Below are positions 51,737 to 60,255 of a DNA stretch of 64,000 nt, piece after piece. The stretch's first letter is position 1. Each line of letters opens with the position of its first letter. The stretch is from the NCBI RefSeq assembly GCF_015709515.1, contig NZ_JADNQZ010000044.1, positions 1-64,000 on the forward strand. Reading direction: 5' to 3'. A model generated the notes under the pieces. It saw only the letters and a list, made by a program, of their open reading frames with translations, did no database searches and was not told where the DNA came from. Both the position numbers and the translations under genes were made by a program. Source of the stretch: Methylocystis sp. H62 (GTDB lineage: Bacteria; Pseudomonadota; Alphaproteobacteria; Rhizobiales; Beijerinckiaceae).

Positions 51737-52976
51737 CTTCGAAGTCGACATCGATCTCAAGGGACGCACGCGCCCGGTCGGAAGGGCGAGGAGCAATCGC
51801 GTCCGGGGCGTGGAGACGATCCTCTTCGAATATGACGACGCCTGGCTCGATGACGCGGACCGCTTCTCGCTTCAGCCTGCTCTCGCATTGACCCGCGGCG
51901 CCTTCGCGCCTCCTGCCGGTCTCGCGACTTTCGGCTCGATCGGAGACTCTGCGCCAGACACCTGGGGTCGGCGGTTGATGCAGCGTGCGGAACGTCGGCT
52001 CGCCGAACGCGAAGGCCGCGCTGTCCGTACGCTCTCGGAAAGCGACTACCTGCTGGGAGTCGCCGATGAGACCCGGCTTGGCGCGCTCCGGTTTCGTCGG
52101 GTCGGTGACGAGGTCTTCCAGGCGCCGATCGGGGCAGGCGTGCCAGCCCTGATCGAGCTTGGTCGTCTGCTCCAGATCACCGAGCGGATTCTCCGGGACG
52201 AGGAAACAGCCGACGACCTTCAACTCATCTTCGCGCCCGGCTCCTCCCTCGGCGGCGCGCGGCCGAAGGCGTCAATCATCGACCAACACGGCCAACTCTC
52301 CATCGCCAAGTTTCCCAAGGAGACCGATGATTACAGCATAGAGACCTGGGAGGGGATCGCGCTGCGGCTGGCCGGCCAAGCCGGCATCGTCACGCCGCAA
52401 CATGAACTCGTCGACGTTGCCGGCAAAGCGGCCATGCTGTCGCGACGGTTCGATCGCCACGGCGCGATCCGCCTCCCGTTCCTGTCCGCTATGGCGATGA
52501 TGGGCGCCAAGGATGGCGAGCGTGGCAGCTACCCCGAGATTGTAGATGCCCTTGCCCAACATGGCGCGCAGGGAAAGGCCGACGCCCACGCACTCTACCG
52601 GCGCGTCGTCTTCAATGTGCTGATCTCCAATGTCGATGATCATCTGCGCAACCACGGCTTCCTCTGGCTCGGCAAGGCAGGATGGTCGCTCTCGCCCGCC
52701 TATGACCTCAATCCGACGCCAACGGACCTCAGGGCGCGCGTACTGACGACAAACATCGACCTCGACGAGGGCACGTGCTCGCTCGATCTTCTGGAGAAGG
52801 CTTCAGAGTATTTCGCGCTGACGCTGCCGCAGGCACGCGCAATCATCAAGGAGGTCGCGGCGGTGACGGCGACATGGCGTGACGCCGCCAAGGCTGTCGG
52901 AGCGCGCTCGGCCGAGATCACCCGCATGGCCAGCGCTTTTGAGCACGATGATCTCAAGCGGGCGCTCGCGCTTTGA
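51729..52976 (+). CDS. hipA: HipA-family kinase toxin
   Basis: 415 residues. The N-terminal HipA unit shows FGSIGDSAPDTWGRRLM. The kinase core has LGGARPKASI (P-loop-like), WEGIALRLAGQAGI, MLSRRFDRHG, the catalytic HxDDH variant ISNVDDHLRNHGFL and SPAYDLNPTP. HipA kinases phosphorylate aminoacyl-tRNA synthetases and arrest growth. Intact catalytic motifs suggest an active toxin that could stabilise the element. The 137 nt after it (52977-53113) show nothing. Confidence 0.88.
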   Translation: MADFEVDIDLKGRTRPVGRARSNRVRGVETILFEYDDAWLDDADRFSLQPALALTRGAFAPPAGLATFGSIGDSAPDTWGRRLMQRAERRLAEREGRAVRTLSESDYLLGVADETRLGALRFRRVGDEVFQAPIGAGVPALIELGRLLQITERILRDEETADDLQLIFAPGSSLGGARPKASIIDQHGQLSIAKFPKETDDYSIETWEGIALRLAGQAGIVTPQHELVDVAGKAAMLSRRFDRHGAIRLPFLSAMAMMGAKDGERGSYPEIVDALAQHGAQGKADAHALYRRVVFNVLISNVDDHLRNHGFLWLGKAGWSLSPAYDLNPTPTDLRARVLTTNIDLDEGTCSLDLLEKASEYFALTLPQARAIIKEVAAVTATWRDAAKAVGARSAEITRMASAFEHDDLKRALAL

Positions 52977-53113
52977 CCAGTCCGTCCTGTTTCCTCGCAG
53001 ACCATTGGGTTCTGCGCCAGGCGCGCCGATCGACGTCACTGCCGTCGACCTCGTCGAAGACATGACCAGCTGAGCGCAGGAGGAGCGACCTGAAGCTGCA
53101 GGTCCGAGCAACA

Positions 53114-56080
53114 CTATCGGCTTTCGCCCTCGGATTCCGACCGCCTAGGCTGCGCCAGCTCGCGATTGATGCGCGCCGCATTCTCCTGATCGACGCGCCG
53201 CTGCTCTTCCTCCTGTTTCAGCACGCGCGATTGCTGGTCGCGAAGGTTCTGCATCTGCTCGCTCTGTCGGGGATCGGCGGGCATTTCGCGGCGCGTGTTG
53301 TCCTCCATGGATCGATCAGCTTCACGCGCGCTTGCGGCCTCGCCCTGCGAGCGATCGCGGGGCTGGTCGTTCGTTTGCGCAGCCTTTGCTTCCTTGCCGG
53401 CCTGCGCGCGGTTGCCTTGTTCCGTTTCGCGCGCCGCTTCGCGATCCACTCGCCCGCGAATATCCTGTAGGCGCATTTCGCGCTCGGCCGCCGTCGAGGT
53501 CGGACCTTCGGCGCGGGCGGGTTCGTCTCGTTTGTCTTGCCGCGCCATGGGCGCGGCCTGCTGATTTTCATCCGACTGGCCCTGGCCTTCGGCAATCCGC
53601 GCGCGGTTCATTTCGATCTCGGCGCGAAGTTCGCGAATGCGATCCTGCATCTCGGGATTTGTGATTTTATAGCCATGCTCGGCGGCGTGCCGCGCGACCG
53701 TCTCCTTGTAAGCGTCGCTCCCGGTGATGTTGAGCGTTTCCCACTTTTCGGACGCCACTTTGAGCGCGGCGTTGACGGAATCCGCGTTATTCCAGTCGCG
53801 AATATCGAGCTGCTTCCCATTGTCGACAAAGGCAAGCACTTGCAGCGCGCCGGTCGCATCGTGTCGGTGGTAATGGATCTCGTCGCCCTTACGCTCGAAC
53901 GTGATAATCGGCCCGAGGTCACGCGCGGGCTCCGGCTTCACGTAGCGGTCGCCCTGCACATCCGCCTTTTGCTGTTCGAGATTGGTTTGCGCGGCGATGG
54001 CTTCGTCGGCCTTGTCGAGTAGCCGGCGCGACTGTTCGGCGAATTGCGCGCGCGCCTCATCGTCGGGAAGCGCCTTGTCGATTTTCGCAATCGTATCGGC
54101 CATGCTGTCGCGCGCGGCGATCATCGTTTCGGTTGTTCGCATGGGGCCTTTCTCCTCTATGTCGGTCGACGGCGCGCGACCGCTTAGAGCGCTCTGGGCG
54201 CGGTGCTGAAAATGCGCGATAGCGGCGCTCGGCGCGCCGTCCAACGGTCGGCTTAGAGCGCTGATGGCGCGCGGCACGACAAAAACTTTGCCGGGCTGCG
54301 TTCGCGAGGATTTCAGCTCGGTTACTCGAGCGGCCGGCACGTCCACATAAATTATCCGTGCGGCGACACCTGGCTTCGCATAAGCCGCAGCCGTCTCCAT
54401 ATCGGCGGCAAACAGCGCGCCGCGACGATCGCCGCCGCTGTCGAGACGATAAAGGCGCACGGCGCCCGGCGCTGGCGGCGGCGATCGACGCGGCGACAGG
54501 GCGGCGACGTTCCGCCATTGGCGGGCGGCATCCTGCGCGCGCCGCCGGCCTTCCTCGCGCGTCGGTCTGTGAATTTCACGGTTCTTCACACGCTCGATGC
54601 GCCGGCGAACGCTCGGCGGCGCAATGCCACGCGCCAGCATCTTCACGTCTTTAAGCTTGTAGGCTGGCGCGTGCGCCTGATCGAACCGCCGGACATTCTC
54701 CATGGCGATCCCGCGGACGCGGGCTTCGGCCGCGAGCGTGTCGCGCCAGCGCGAAAAATCCTGAATTTTTGGGTCGAGCCGCTTGCCGTCGTCCCGGACA
54801 AGTCGAACCGCCGCATGCACATGAATATGCTCTCGGTTCGTATGCATCACGAAAACATACTCATGTCCGGCAAACGCGCGCGCCAGGGTCGCCCGCGCGG
54901 CGTCCATAAACGCCGCTTTGTCCGTGCCGGGCTTGGCGCTCAAAATGACATGCGCAAAGTCGCGCGGCGCGCTCGATCGCATATGCGGCCGCCAGGATTT
55001 GGCGATTTCCAGGCTGACATTGGCCTCACGCGACGCGGCGCGCGGTGGGCGGTTCGGCAGCTCGCGCGCGAGGCGCTCGGCTTCATCTTTGAGCACACGG
55101 CCGTCCGGCCCAAATACCTCGATCTCACCGCCGCGGGTAAGTCGAGCCAGCGCCGTCGTGGCGCCCTCGACCCCATGCGCCCATTTCGGGTCGGTAAATT
55201 CGGCGTCCCGGCCGAATGCGCCCTCCAACCGATCGCGCAAACCGTCAATCGACCGCTGATTGTCGTAGATCCGGTGAAGCCGGCCGCCCGCATTGCGCTC
55301 GCGACTCGCGGCCGTCATGACGATGTCGACGCGGCTATGCGCGCCATGCTGCGAAAGCCGCCATGCATAGTGATGGCCGCGAAGAGCCTCCGTAAGCGCG
55401 TCTTGCGCCTGCGTTGCCTCCAGCCTGCGGTCGAACCGCATTGCGAACTGCAGCACGTCGTTGGACGGCGCGCGGCCATCTTCGGCGCGCCACGTGGCGG
55501 CGAAGTCGGCGACGGAGCGCTGCCCGGTGATCATCAACCCATCATGGCGCTCCAGCGTCAGTTCGCCCTTGTCGCTCTGATAGTTCAGAAGCGATTTCGC
55601 CCGTGCCGCGCCAGAACCGAAACTCGCGATCTTGACGACCGCCGCCTGCGAGCCGGCCGCAAGATTAGCCTTCGCGATCAAGGCGGACCGCACGGATGCG
55701 ATCGCTGCGCCCGTCGCCGGCGCGCGGCCGCCCAGTGCCGGCGATGAGGGTCGCGCCGTTTGCGCAACCGCGGCGGGCGCACGCGCCGAGACGTCGGTCT
55801 GCGAAACGCTGCCCTTCGCTGCGACCGCGCGCTTCACGCGCAATTCATCGTCGGCCCGGGACTTCTCGCCTGGCGCCGGCGCGCGCGGCCCTGTGTCCGG
55901 CCGCTCGTCGTGTCGGGGCCGGGGCGCCGCGCGCGAGCTGTTGGCTGTTTGCGCGCGGTAACGCTCAGCCGATTGCACCGCAGCCGCAAGATCGTCCAGC
56001 GCCGCCCGATTCTTCGCCGCAAGACGACGCTGCAAGCCTTCCGTCAGAATCGAAAGATCAAGCGCCGCGAGAGTCGTCAT
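53114..56080 (-). CDS. Large MOBP-type relaxase with degenerate duplicate domain and LPD7 tail
   Basis: A 988-residue DNA-transfer enzyme expected to nick oriT and stay bound to the 5' end. The relaxase domain (about 372-450) holds motif III as HTNREHIHVHAAVRLV (His triad near 413-422). An upstream segment (about 205-300) has the same strand pattern (RLSQHGAHSRVDIVMTAA) but lacks the triad, so it looks like a duplicated, inactive copy. An LPD7-like domain follows (EKWETLNITG, YKITNPEM), then a long charged helical tail. It overlaps the MobC-like gene by ATGA. The catalytic Tyr is probably in LLNYQSDKGE but this is not proven. Confidence 0.85.
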   Translation of the reverse strand: MTTLAALDLSILTEGLQRRLAAKNRAALDDLAAAVQSAERYRAQTANSSRAAPRPRHDERPDTGPRAPAPGEKSRADDELRVKRAVAAKGSVSQTDVSARAPAAVAQTARPSSPALGGRAPATGAAIASVRSALIAKANLAAGSQAAVVKIASFGSGAARAKSLLNYQSDKGELTLERHDGLMITGQRSVADFAATWRAEDGRAPSNDVLQFAMRFDRRLEATQAQDALTEALRGHHYAWRLSQHGAHSRVDIVMTAASRERNAGGRLHRIYDNQRSIDGLRDRLEGAFGRDAEFTDPKWAHGVEGATTALARLTRGGEIEVFGPDGRVLKDEAERLARELPNRPPRAASREANVSLEIAKSWRPHMRSSAPRDFAHVILSAKPGTDKAAFMDAARATLARAFAGHEYVFVMHTNREHIHVHAAVRLVRDDGKRLDPKIQDFSRWRDTLAAEARVRGIAMENVRRFDQAHAPAYKLKDVKMLARGIAPPSVRRRIERVKNREIHRPTREEGRRRAQDAARQWRNVAALSPRRSPPPAPGAVRLYRLDSGGDRRGALFAADMETAAAYAKPGVAARIIYVDVPAARVTELKSSRTQPGKVFVVPRAISALSRPLDGAPSAAIAHFQHRAQSALSGRAPSTDIEEKGPMRTTETMIAARDSMADTIAKIDKALPDDEARAQFAEQSRRLLDKADEAIAAQTNLEQQKADVQGDRYVKPEPARDLGPIITFERKGDEIHYHRHDATGALQVLAFVDNGKQLDIRDWNNADSVNAALKVASEKWETLNITGSDAYKETVARHAAEHGYKITNPEMQDRIRELRAEIEMNRARIAEGQGQSDENQQAAPMARQDKRDEPARAEGPTSTAAEREMRLQDIRGRVDREAARETEQGNRAQAGKEAKAAQTNDQPRDRSQGEAASAREADRSMEDNTRREMPADPRQSEQMQNLRDQQSRVLKQEEEQRRVDQENAARINRELAQPRRSESEGESR

Positions 56081-56484
56081 GAGGCGCAGTCCTTCTCGAT
56101 CGCCGTCTCGGCGCGTCTCCGCGCTCGATACGTCAATGACGCGTAGAGCGCGTCGAGCGTCCGCATGATCCCATGCGCTTCGATAAGCCACGCGCGCACA
56201 TTCTCTCCCGGGAAAGCGTTGCCCGCGTTCATATGATGAACGGCTTGATTGAGATTAACGCCGATCGCGCGCAGCTGTCGCGTCAATTCGACGACTTCGA
56301 CGCGTCCTTCGCCGTCAAACGTCGGCCCCATGTCGCTGGCCGCGCGAACCATGCGACGCAGCGCTTCTGTTGTCGTCAGATTCCTCGCTTCGCAGAATGA
56401 CAGAAACGCCGCCGCCTCCGTCTCATCGACGCGGAAACCGATAAATCGCGTCTTGCGCCGATCGTAATGTCGCTTGTCCGCCAT
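56077..56484 (-). CDS. MobC/TraJ-like relaxosome protein
   Basis: 135 residues. The N-terminal ribbon-helix-helix part reads RKTRFIGFRVDETEAAAFLSFCEARN, followed by the MobC-type signature LRAIGVNLNQAVHHMN. Such proteins bind oriT and help the relaxase reach nic. The start at 56484 has AAGGACG upstream; a longer frame (to 56562) would cross oriT-proximal repeats. It is coupled to the relaxase and lies immediately beside oriT. Confidence 0.85.
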   Translation of the reverse strand: MADKRHYDRRKTRFIGFRVDETEAAAFLSFCEARNLTTTEALRRMVRAASDMGPTFDGEGRVEVVELTRQLRAIGVNLNQAVHHMNAGNAFPGENVRAWLIEAHGIMRTLDALYASLTYRARRRAETAIEKDCAS

Positions 56485-56507
56485 TCGTCGATCGTCCTTA
56501 GCGTCCG

Positions 56508-56524
56508 GTTTGCCTTTGGCAAAC
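56508..56524. repeat. Perfect hairpin upstream of mobC-like gene
   Basis: GTTTGCC-TTT-GGCAAAC, with outer CCG/CGG partly extending it. It lies 24 nt before the MobC-like start and 42 nt from the nic-proximal repeat. It may bind a relaxosome protein or regulate the minus-strand operon. Confidence 0.5.
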
Positions 56525-56565
56525 TGCCGGACGCGAACATGGCCGGCGCGGCGAGCGCACATACA

Positions 56566-56595
56566 GATTTTGTTTCACAAAATCCCTATCCTGCC
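56566..56595 (+). other. oriT: Origin of transfer (oriT) with IncP/Ti-type nic site
   Basis: The inverted repeat GATTTTG-TTTCA-CAAAATC (56566-56584) is followed after 2 nt by TATCCTGCC (56587-56595). This matches the nic core of RP4 and of Ti borders, cut as ATCCTG/C, so nicking is expected between 56593 and 56594 on the plus strand. Gene order (relaxase, MobC-like, oriT, traK-traL-traM-like) parallels RP4. The T-strand would begin at 56594 and lead rightward. Confidence 0.8.
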
Positions 56596-56878
56596 ACTCA
56601 TCACCACTCTTCGCTTTGTATACGGCAAAACCCTCATTTTCTCAACGTTTTTCGAGGCTTTGTGCGGTTTTCAAAGCAGTCTCGGAACACTCTCAGCGCA
56701 CTATCAAGAGAGTCTCACGAGGCTCTTAGATCAACATCGAAAGCGTCTCACACAGAGACCCAGCGGACTCGCATAAAATTCTCACCGTCGCATCAGGCGC
56801 ATATTAGCTCGATCTCCAAGATGCTCTCGCATCGTTGTCATAAAGGTCTTGCGTAAGGAAGGGAGTGGGTCTAAATAG

Positions 56879-56894
56879 TTGCCATTTTATTAGA
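56879..56894 (+). promoter_or_regulatory. Shared 16-nt operator, copy 3 (traKLM operon)
   Basis: TTGCCATTTTATTAGA, ending 7 nt before the traK-like ATG at 56902. It matches the copies at 21869-21884 and 31992-32007. AGAGG overlaps its end and may be the ribosome site. Confidence 0.6.
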
Positions 56895-56901
56895 GGCTCG
56901 C

Positions 56902-57300
56902 ATGAAGCTCACCGGTGAGGACCTGCAGCGTCTGAAGGAGGGGATTAACGCGCTGAAGCCGAACCGTCGGCTCACGCTGCGCGAACAAATTGGCGCGATC
57001 TATGGGCCTTTGATGAAGGCGAAAGGCCGCGGACTGACGAATGCTCAACTTCTCGATTACCTCAGAGAGCAGGGCATTATGATTTCGGCTCCCTCGCTAT
57101 TTCGGGTGCTGAGACAGCTTGCCGAACAAAAGGCCCGGCGCGGCTCTAAGCGGGGAAGCCATCCCTTCCGCGCGAATGGGAAAATGCGGGTGCCTACGTC
57201 ATCGGAAATTACAAGGCCCGTATCCACCGGGACCATCGAGTCTGAACCTGTGCCGCGCGCGTCGTCCTTCCGCGTGCGTCGCGACCGCGATGAAATCTAG
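56902..57300 (+). CDS. TraK-like oriT-binding protein
   Basis: 132 residues, basic, about the length of RP4 TraK (134). The N-terminal half looks like a winged-helix DNA-binding unit (RRLTLREQIGAIYGPLMKAKGRGL, AQLLDYLREQGI), the C-terminal tail is Arg/Ser-rich. The position right after oriT and ahead of TraL- and TraM-like genes supports the assignment, though motif-level identity is weak. Confidence 0.7.
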   Translation: MKLTGEDLQRLKEGINALKPNRRLTLREQIGAIYGPLMKAKGRGLTNAQLLDYLREQGIMISAPSLFRVLRQLAEQKARRGSKRGSHPFRANGKMRVPTSSEITRPVSTGTIESEPVPRASSFRVRRDRDEI

Positions 57301-57311
57301 GAGATCGGCGA

Positions 57312-57998
57312 ATGGATAAGGCGATTTACATGATCGGCGGCAGCAAGGGCGGTGTCGGCAAGTCCATGGTGACAATGGCGCTCATCCATTTTCTCACGGC
57401 GCGCGGCGAGGCGGTTGTCGTGGTCGATGCCGACACGTCAAATCCTGACGTCATGCAGAACTATGAGAAAGAGATCCCGTGCGAGGGTGTCAATCTGGAC
57501 GATGCCGACGGCTGGATTCGGCTCGTCAATCTCTGTGACGAAAACGCGGACAAGACCGTTATCGTCAATACGGCGGCGCGCAACAACCAGGGGGTAGGGG
57601 CCTACGGCGTCACGCTGAGCGGCACCCTCGATGAACTGAAGCGGCGCCTGGTGACCTTGTGGGTCGTCAATCGTCAACGGGACTCCTTGGAGCTATTGCA
57701 GGATTTTCTCGAAGCGATCCCCAATTCGACCGTTCACGTCGTCAAGAACGGCTACTTCGGCGCGGATGAGAAGTTCGAGCTCTATAACGGCTCGAAGACG
57801 CGCAAAGCGATCGAGGGGAGGGGCGGCAAGAGCATCCTCTTTCCAGATATGGCGGACCGTGTGAGCGATGACCTCTACAGCAAGCGCCTCAGCATTCGAA
57901 AGGCGCTCGCCGATATGCCGATCGGCAATCGCGCCGAATTGAAACGTTGGCTCGCGCAGGTCGATGGCGTCTTTTCGGCGGTCGTGCCGAATGGCTGA
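57312..57998 (+). CDS. TraL-like ParA-family ATPase
   Basis: 228 residues with a deviant Walker A (GGSKGGVGKSMV) near the N-terminus and VVVVDADTSNPDV. It resembles conjugative TraL/VirC1 proteins (RP4 TraL is 241 residues), which help recruit the relaxosome to the T4SS. AGGAG precedes the ATG and overlaps the traK stop region. It overlaps the TraM-like gene by 8 nt. Confidence 0.82.
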   Translation: MDKAIYMIGGSKGGVGKSMVTMALIHFLTARGEAVVVVDADTSNPDVMQNYEKEIPCEGVNLDDADGWIRLVNLCDENADKTVIVNTAARNNQGVGAYGVTLSGTLDELKRRLVTLWVVNRQRDSLELLQDFLEAIPNSTVHVVKNGYFGADEKFELYNGSKTRKAIEGRGGKSILFPDMADRVSDDLYSKRLSIRKALADMPIGNRAELKRWLAQVDGVFSAVVPNG

Positions 57999-58419
57999 TG
58001 GCATGGAAGCCCACGACGCGACCGGCTTTGAAAAGCTGATCGGCCGGACGGCGACGGAAACAGAACGCCGACAGCTTCGTCGTGTGAAGGAAGTTCTCGG
58101 GCTTCGCGACAATGACGCGCTGTGGCTCGTCATCTTCGCGCTTCAATATTACGACAGCCTCTATCGCCAGTTCCCGAAGGCGATTGCCACCGAGGCGGCG
58201 GCCATCATGACGCGCACGCGCGAGACGGCGGACGCGCAAATGCGCGCCGGGGTCGAACAGGCCAAGGCCGACCTCGCCCGCGCCGTCGCGCTCGCGGCGC
58301 AAGACGTCGCGCGAGACGTGGCGCGACGGCAGGCGACGCAGTGGCTCGCCTATGGGATGGCGGTTGGCGCGGCCCTCGTCGTCACCGGAATCGCGATTGG
58401 GCGCGCGCTGGCGCCGTAA
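57991..58419 (+). CDS. TraM-like relaxosome accessory protein
   Basis: 142 residues, near the length of RP4 TraM (145). The core LGLRDNDALWLVIFALQYYDSLY is typical of this group, followed by an Ala/Arg coiled-coil and a C-terminal membrane helix (MAVGAALVVTGIAIGRAL). An alternative ATG lies at 58003. It closes the traK-traL-traM unit. Confidence 0.8.
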   Translation: MADGMEAHDATGFEKLIGRTATETERRQLRRVKEVLGLRDNDALWLVIFALQYYDSLYRQFPKAIATEAAAIMTRTRETADAQMRAGVEQAKADLARAVALAAQDVARDVARRQATQWLAYGMAVGAALVVTGIAIGRALAP

Positions 58420-58504
58420 GAGGCGCCCCGGCTGTCATCGACAACGGGTTGCAGGGATGCGAACTCGACAGGGATGATGACCGAGGCCAGTCCGTACACC
58501 GTCG

Positions 58505-59236
58505 CTATTTTCCCGCCGCCGGCCTCCAGCCTGCCGCTGTCGCTTCCGCCACGGAGCAGAACATACGTTCTTCGGCGCCCGTGATGGTGACGCGGGCGTA
58601 GTCGCGACTGCCGGGTACGTGGAAGATTTTCTTGCCCTTGCGGTTGACGTTGCCCTTGATGGCGCAGTCCTTGGACGGCGTCGGCGCGTCCTTTGACGCC
58701 GGCTCGGCGTAAGCGGCAGAGTTGGGAAGCGGCCGGGAAACATTCCATAGCTGCTGGAAGCGCGCCTCGAAGGACTTCGCCGCAGACGGGTCGTGTAGAA
58801 CGACGAGATCATTATCCTGCTGCCTGAGCCCGGAGGCCGACAGGTTGGCCGATCCCGACCGAAGAAGGCGCCCATCGACGGCATAGGACTTCAGGTGCAT
58901 GTATGCGCCCGCCGGTTTCATCCGGACATCGTCGGCAATGGAGCGAAGCCGGTCGAGCGCGTGCTGCTGGCCTGGGTCTAGGACGATGCGGAGGGCGACC
59001 CCGCGCCGGCGCGCCTCGATCAACGCGTCGACGACGGCCCAGTCCGTGAGCGAGTAGACCGCCATGTCGATCTTCGCGCGCGCCAAGCGGATCAGGTCGA
59101 CGTCGATGCGCTCAAGGTTTTCATCAGGCGCGTAGTGGATTTCCACATCGCCGGCGCGCACGGGCAAGAAGCCGATGCCGCAGAGGAGGGAAGCGCCAAC
59201 AACGATCCGAAACCAGCGCCGGTGGATCACTGCCAC
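58505..59236 (-). CDS. Exported phospholipase D-like nuclease
   Basis: 243 residues with a signal peptide (IVVGASLLCGIGFLPVRAG). One PLD motif is complete: MHLKSYAVDGRLLRSGSANLS (His-Lys-Asp). A single-motif member of this size is like the plasmid nuclease Nuc, which acts as a dimer. The C-terminal part (GNVNRKGKKIFHVPG, FCSVAEATAAGWRPA) is a small extra domain common in related proteins. It overlaps the small membrane protein gene by 10 nt. Confidence 0.88.
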   Translation of the reverse strand: MAVIHRRWFRIVVGASLLCGIGFLPVRAGDVEIHYAPDENLERIDVDLIRLARAKIDMAVYSLTDWAVVDALIEARRRGVALRIVLDPGQQHALDRLRSIADDVRMKPAGAYMHLKSYAVDGRLLRSGSANLSASGLRQQDNDLVVLHDPSAAKSFEARFQQLWNVSRPLPNSAAYAEPASKDAPTPSKDCAIKGNVNRKGKKIFHVPGSRDYARVTITGAEERMFCSVAEATAAGWRPAAGK

Positions 59237-59382
59237 TGGCTCCAGATGATAAAAATGAGGACGACGATGGCCGAGCCGATCGATGTGAATACAACCCGCC
59301 AGTTATAGCGCTCGCGGAATGGAAGCTGCCGCCAGCGCGCTTCCTCGTCGTCTTCTCGGTTTTGTTGTCCTCGCCAATCCAT
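59227..59382 (-). CDS. Small membrane protein upstream of PLD nuclease
   Basis: 51 residues: a charged N-terminal half (DWRGQQNREDDEEARWRQLPF) and one membrane helix (VVFTSIGSAIVVLIFIIW). I do not recognise a family. It is coupled to the PLD gene. The start at 59382 is preferred over 59490 because the charged-then-hydrophobic layout begins there. The 138 nt to 59520 show no other gene. Confidence 0.5.
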   Translation of the reverse strand: MDWRGQQNREDDEEARWRQLPFRERYNWRVVFTSIGSAIVVLIFIIWSQWQ

Positions 59383-59520
59383 TGACGTATCCTTTGACGA
59401 GCAGATCCCGACCCGCCTCCACACGACGAAGTCACAATGGCAGGCGTGTTGTGGGAGCGGCAAGTCAGGACGACGGCTCCAATTTGTCACCGAAATCCAA
59501 AATATTTTCGCTGCACGCGG

Positions 59521-60255
59521 TCAACCATCTTCATCGCCTTCTTGCTCAACCGACGCAGCGCCACCCAGCGCGTCATAGCGACGCGACGCCAACCACTGAA
59601 GACGCAAGGCCTGTGTCAGCAATACGCGTCGTAATCCACCCTGGACCTTTCGCTCGGAGATCACCTGAGCAAGCCGCGAAATAATGAGCGCTCTTCGAGC
59701 GATCCGAAAATCGGGATGTGATCGGAGCTCGTAAACGCGATCGGAAACGATTCTCGCGCGCAAAGATCGGGGCGCTTCGACGACGAGCGACCCAGGCGGT
59801 GGATCCTTCTCGTTCAGGATCGCTTTGAACTCTGACCGATCAACCGCGCGCTGCGTGATCAATCGCTCCAAAGCATCCAGGTGCTTGCGCGCGTCAGCAT
59901 CCTTGCCACTTGTCTCCTGATATTGTGGCAGCGGCCAGACCTCGATTTCGAGCACTTCGAACGGGTCAAGCACTGACATGGCAACAGCATCAGTGCGTTG
60001 ATTGGTCAGGTGACGACGAATGCGCGTGCGTAGCATCTCATTCGTCTGCCCAACATAGATCGGTTCGCCGTCATAATCGAAGAAGGCGTAGACGCCCCAT
60101 TTGTAATTCCCGACACGGCGAGTCTGCCCCACGGCCTCTTCGAACGATGTATCCAGAAACCTCGCCAGATTGGCTCGCAGATCCTCAGTCTCGAACGGTG
60201 GAAAGTTTATGAAATCGGGATCGCGACGAGGAGCGGGCTCGTTCGGATTAGGCAT
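59521..60255 (-). CDS. GIY-YIG nuclease of restriction cassette
   Basis: 244 residues. The GIY-YIG core is GVYAFFDYDGEPIYVGQTNEM (about 54-74, with a split of about 11 residues), followed by RTRIRRHL containing the catalytic Arg and an ERLITQ helix with the Glu. GIY-YIG folds occur in Type II enzymes such as Eco29kI. It overlaps the preceding gene by 8 nt and ends the operon with a cytosine methylase. It is a likely restriction nuclease. Confidence 0.82.
   Translation of the reverse strand: MPNPNEPAPRRDPDFINFPPFETEDLRANLARFLDTSFEEAVGQTRRVGNYKWGVYAFFDYDGEPIYVGQTNEMLRTRIRRHLTNQRTDAVAMSVLDPFEVLEIEVWPLPQYQETSGKDADARKHLDALERLITQRAVDRSEFKAILNEKDPPPGSLVVEAPRSLRARIVSDRVYELRSHPDFRIARRALIISRLAQVISERKVQGGLRRVLLTQALRLQWLASRRYDALGGAASVEQEGDEDG

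Larger units (their letters stand above)
56485..56901. other. oriT-containing intergenic region
   Basis: 417 nt without a credible gene, AT-rich compared with its flanks. It holds the hairpin at 56508, oriT at 56566-56595, the pair ACTCTC (56689-56694) / GAGAGT (56708-56713), and the shared operator at 56879. Short open frames here are not convincing. Confidence 0.7.

Noticed and set aside
54518-55747. Plus-strand open frame of about 409 codons
   Set aside because: Antisense to the relaxase; no motif of its own.
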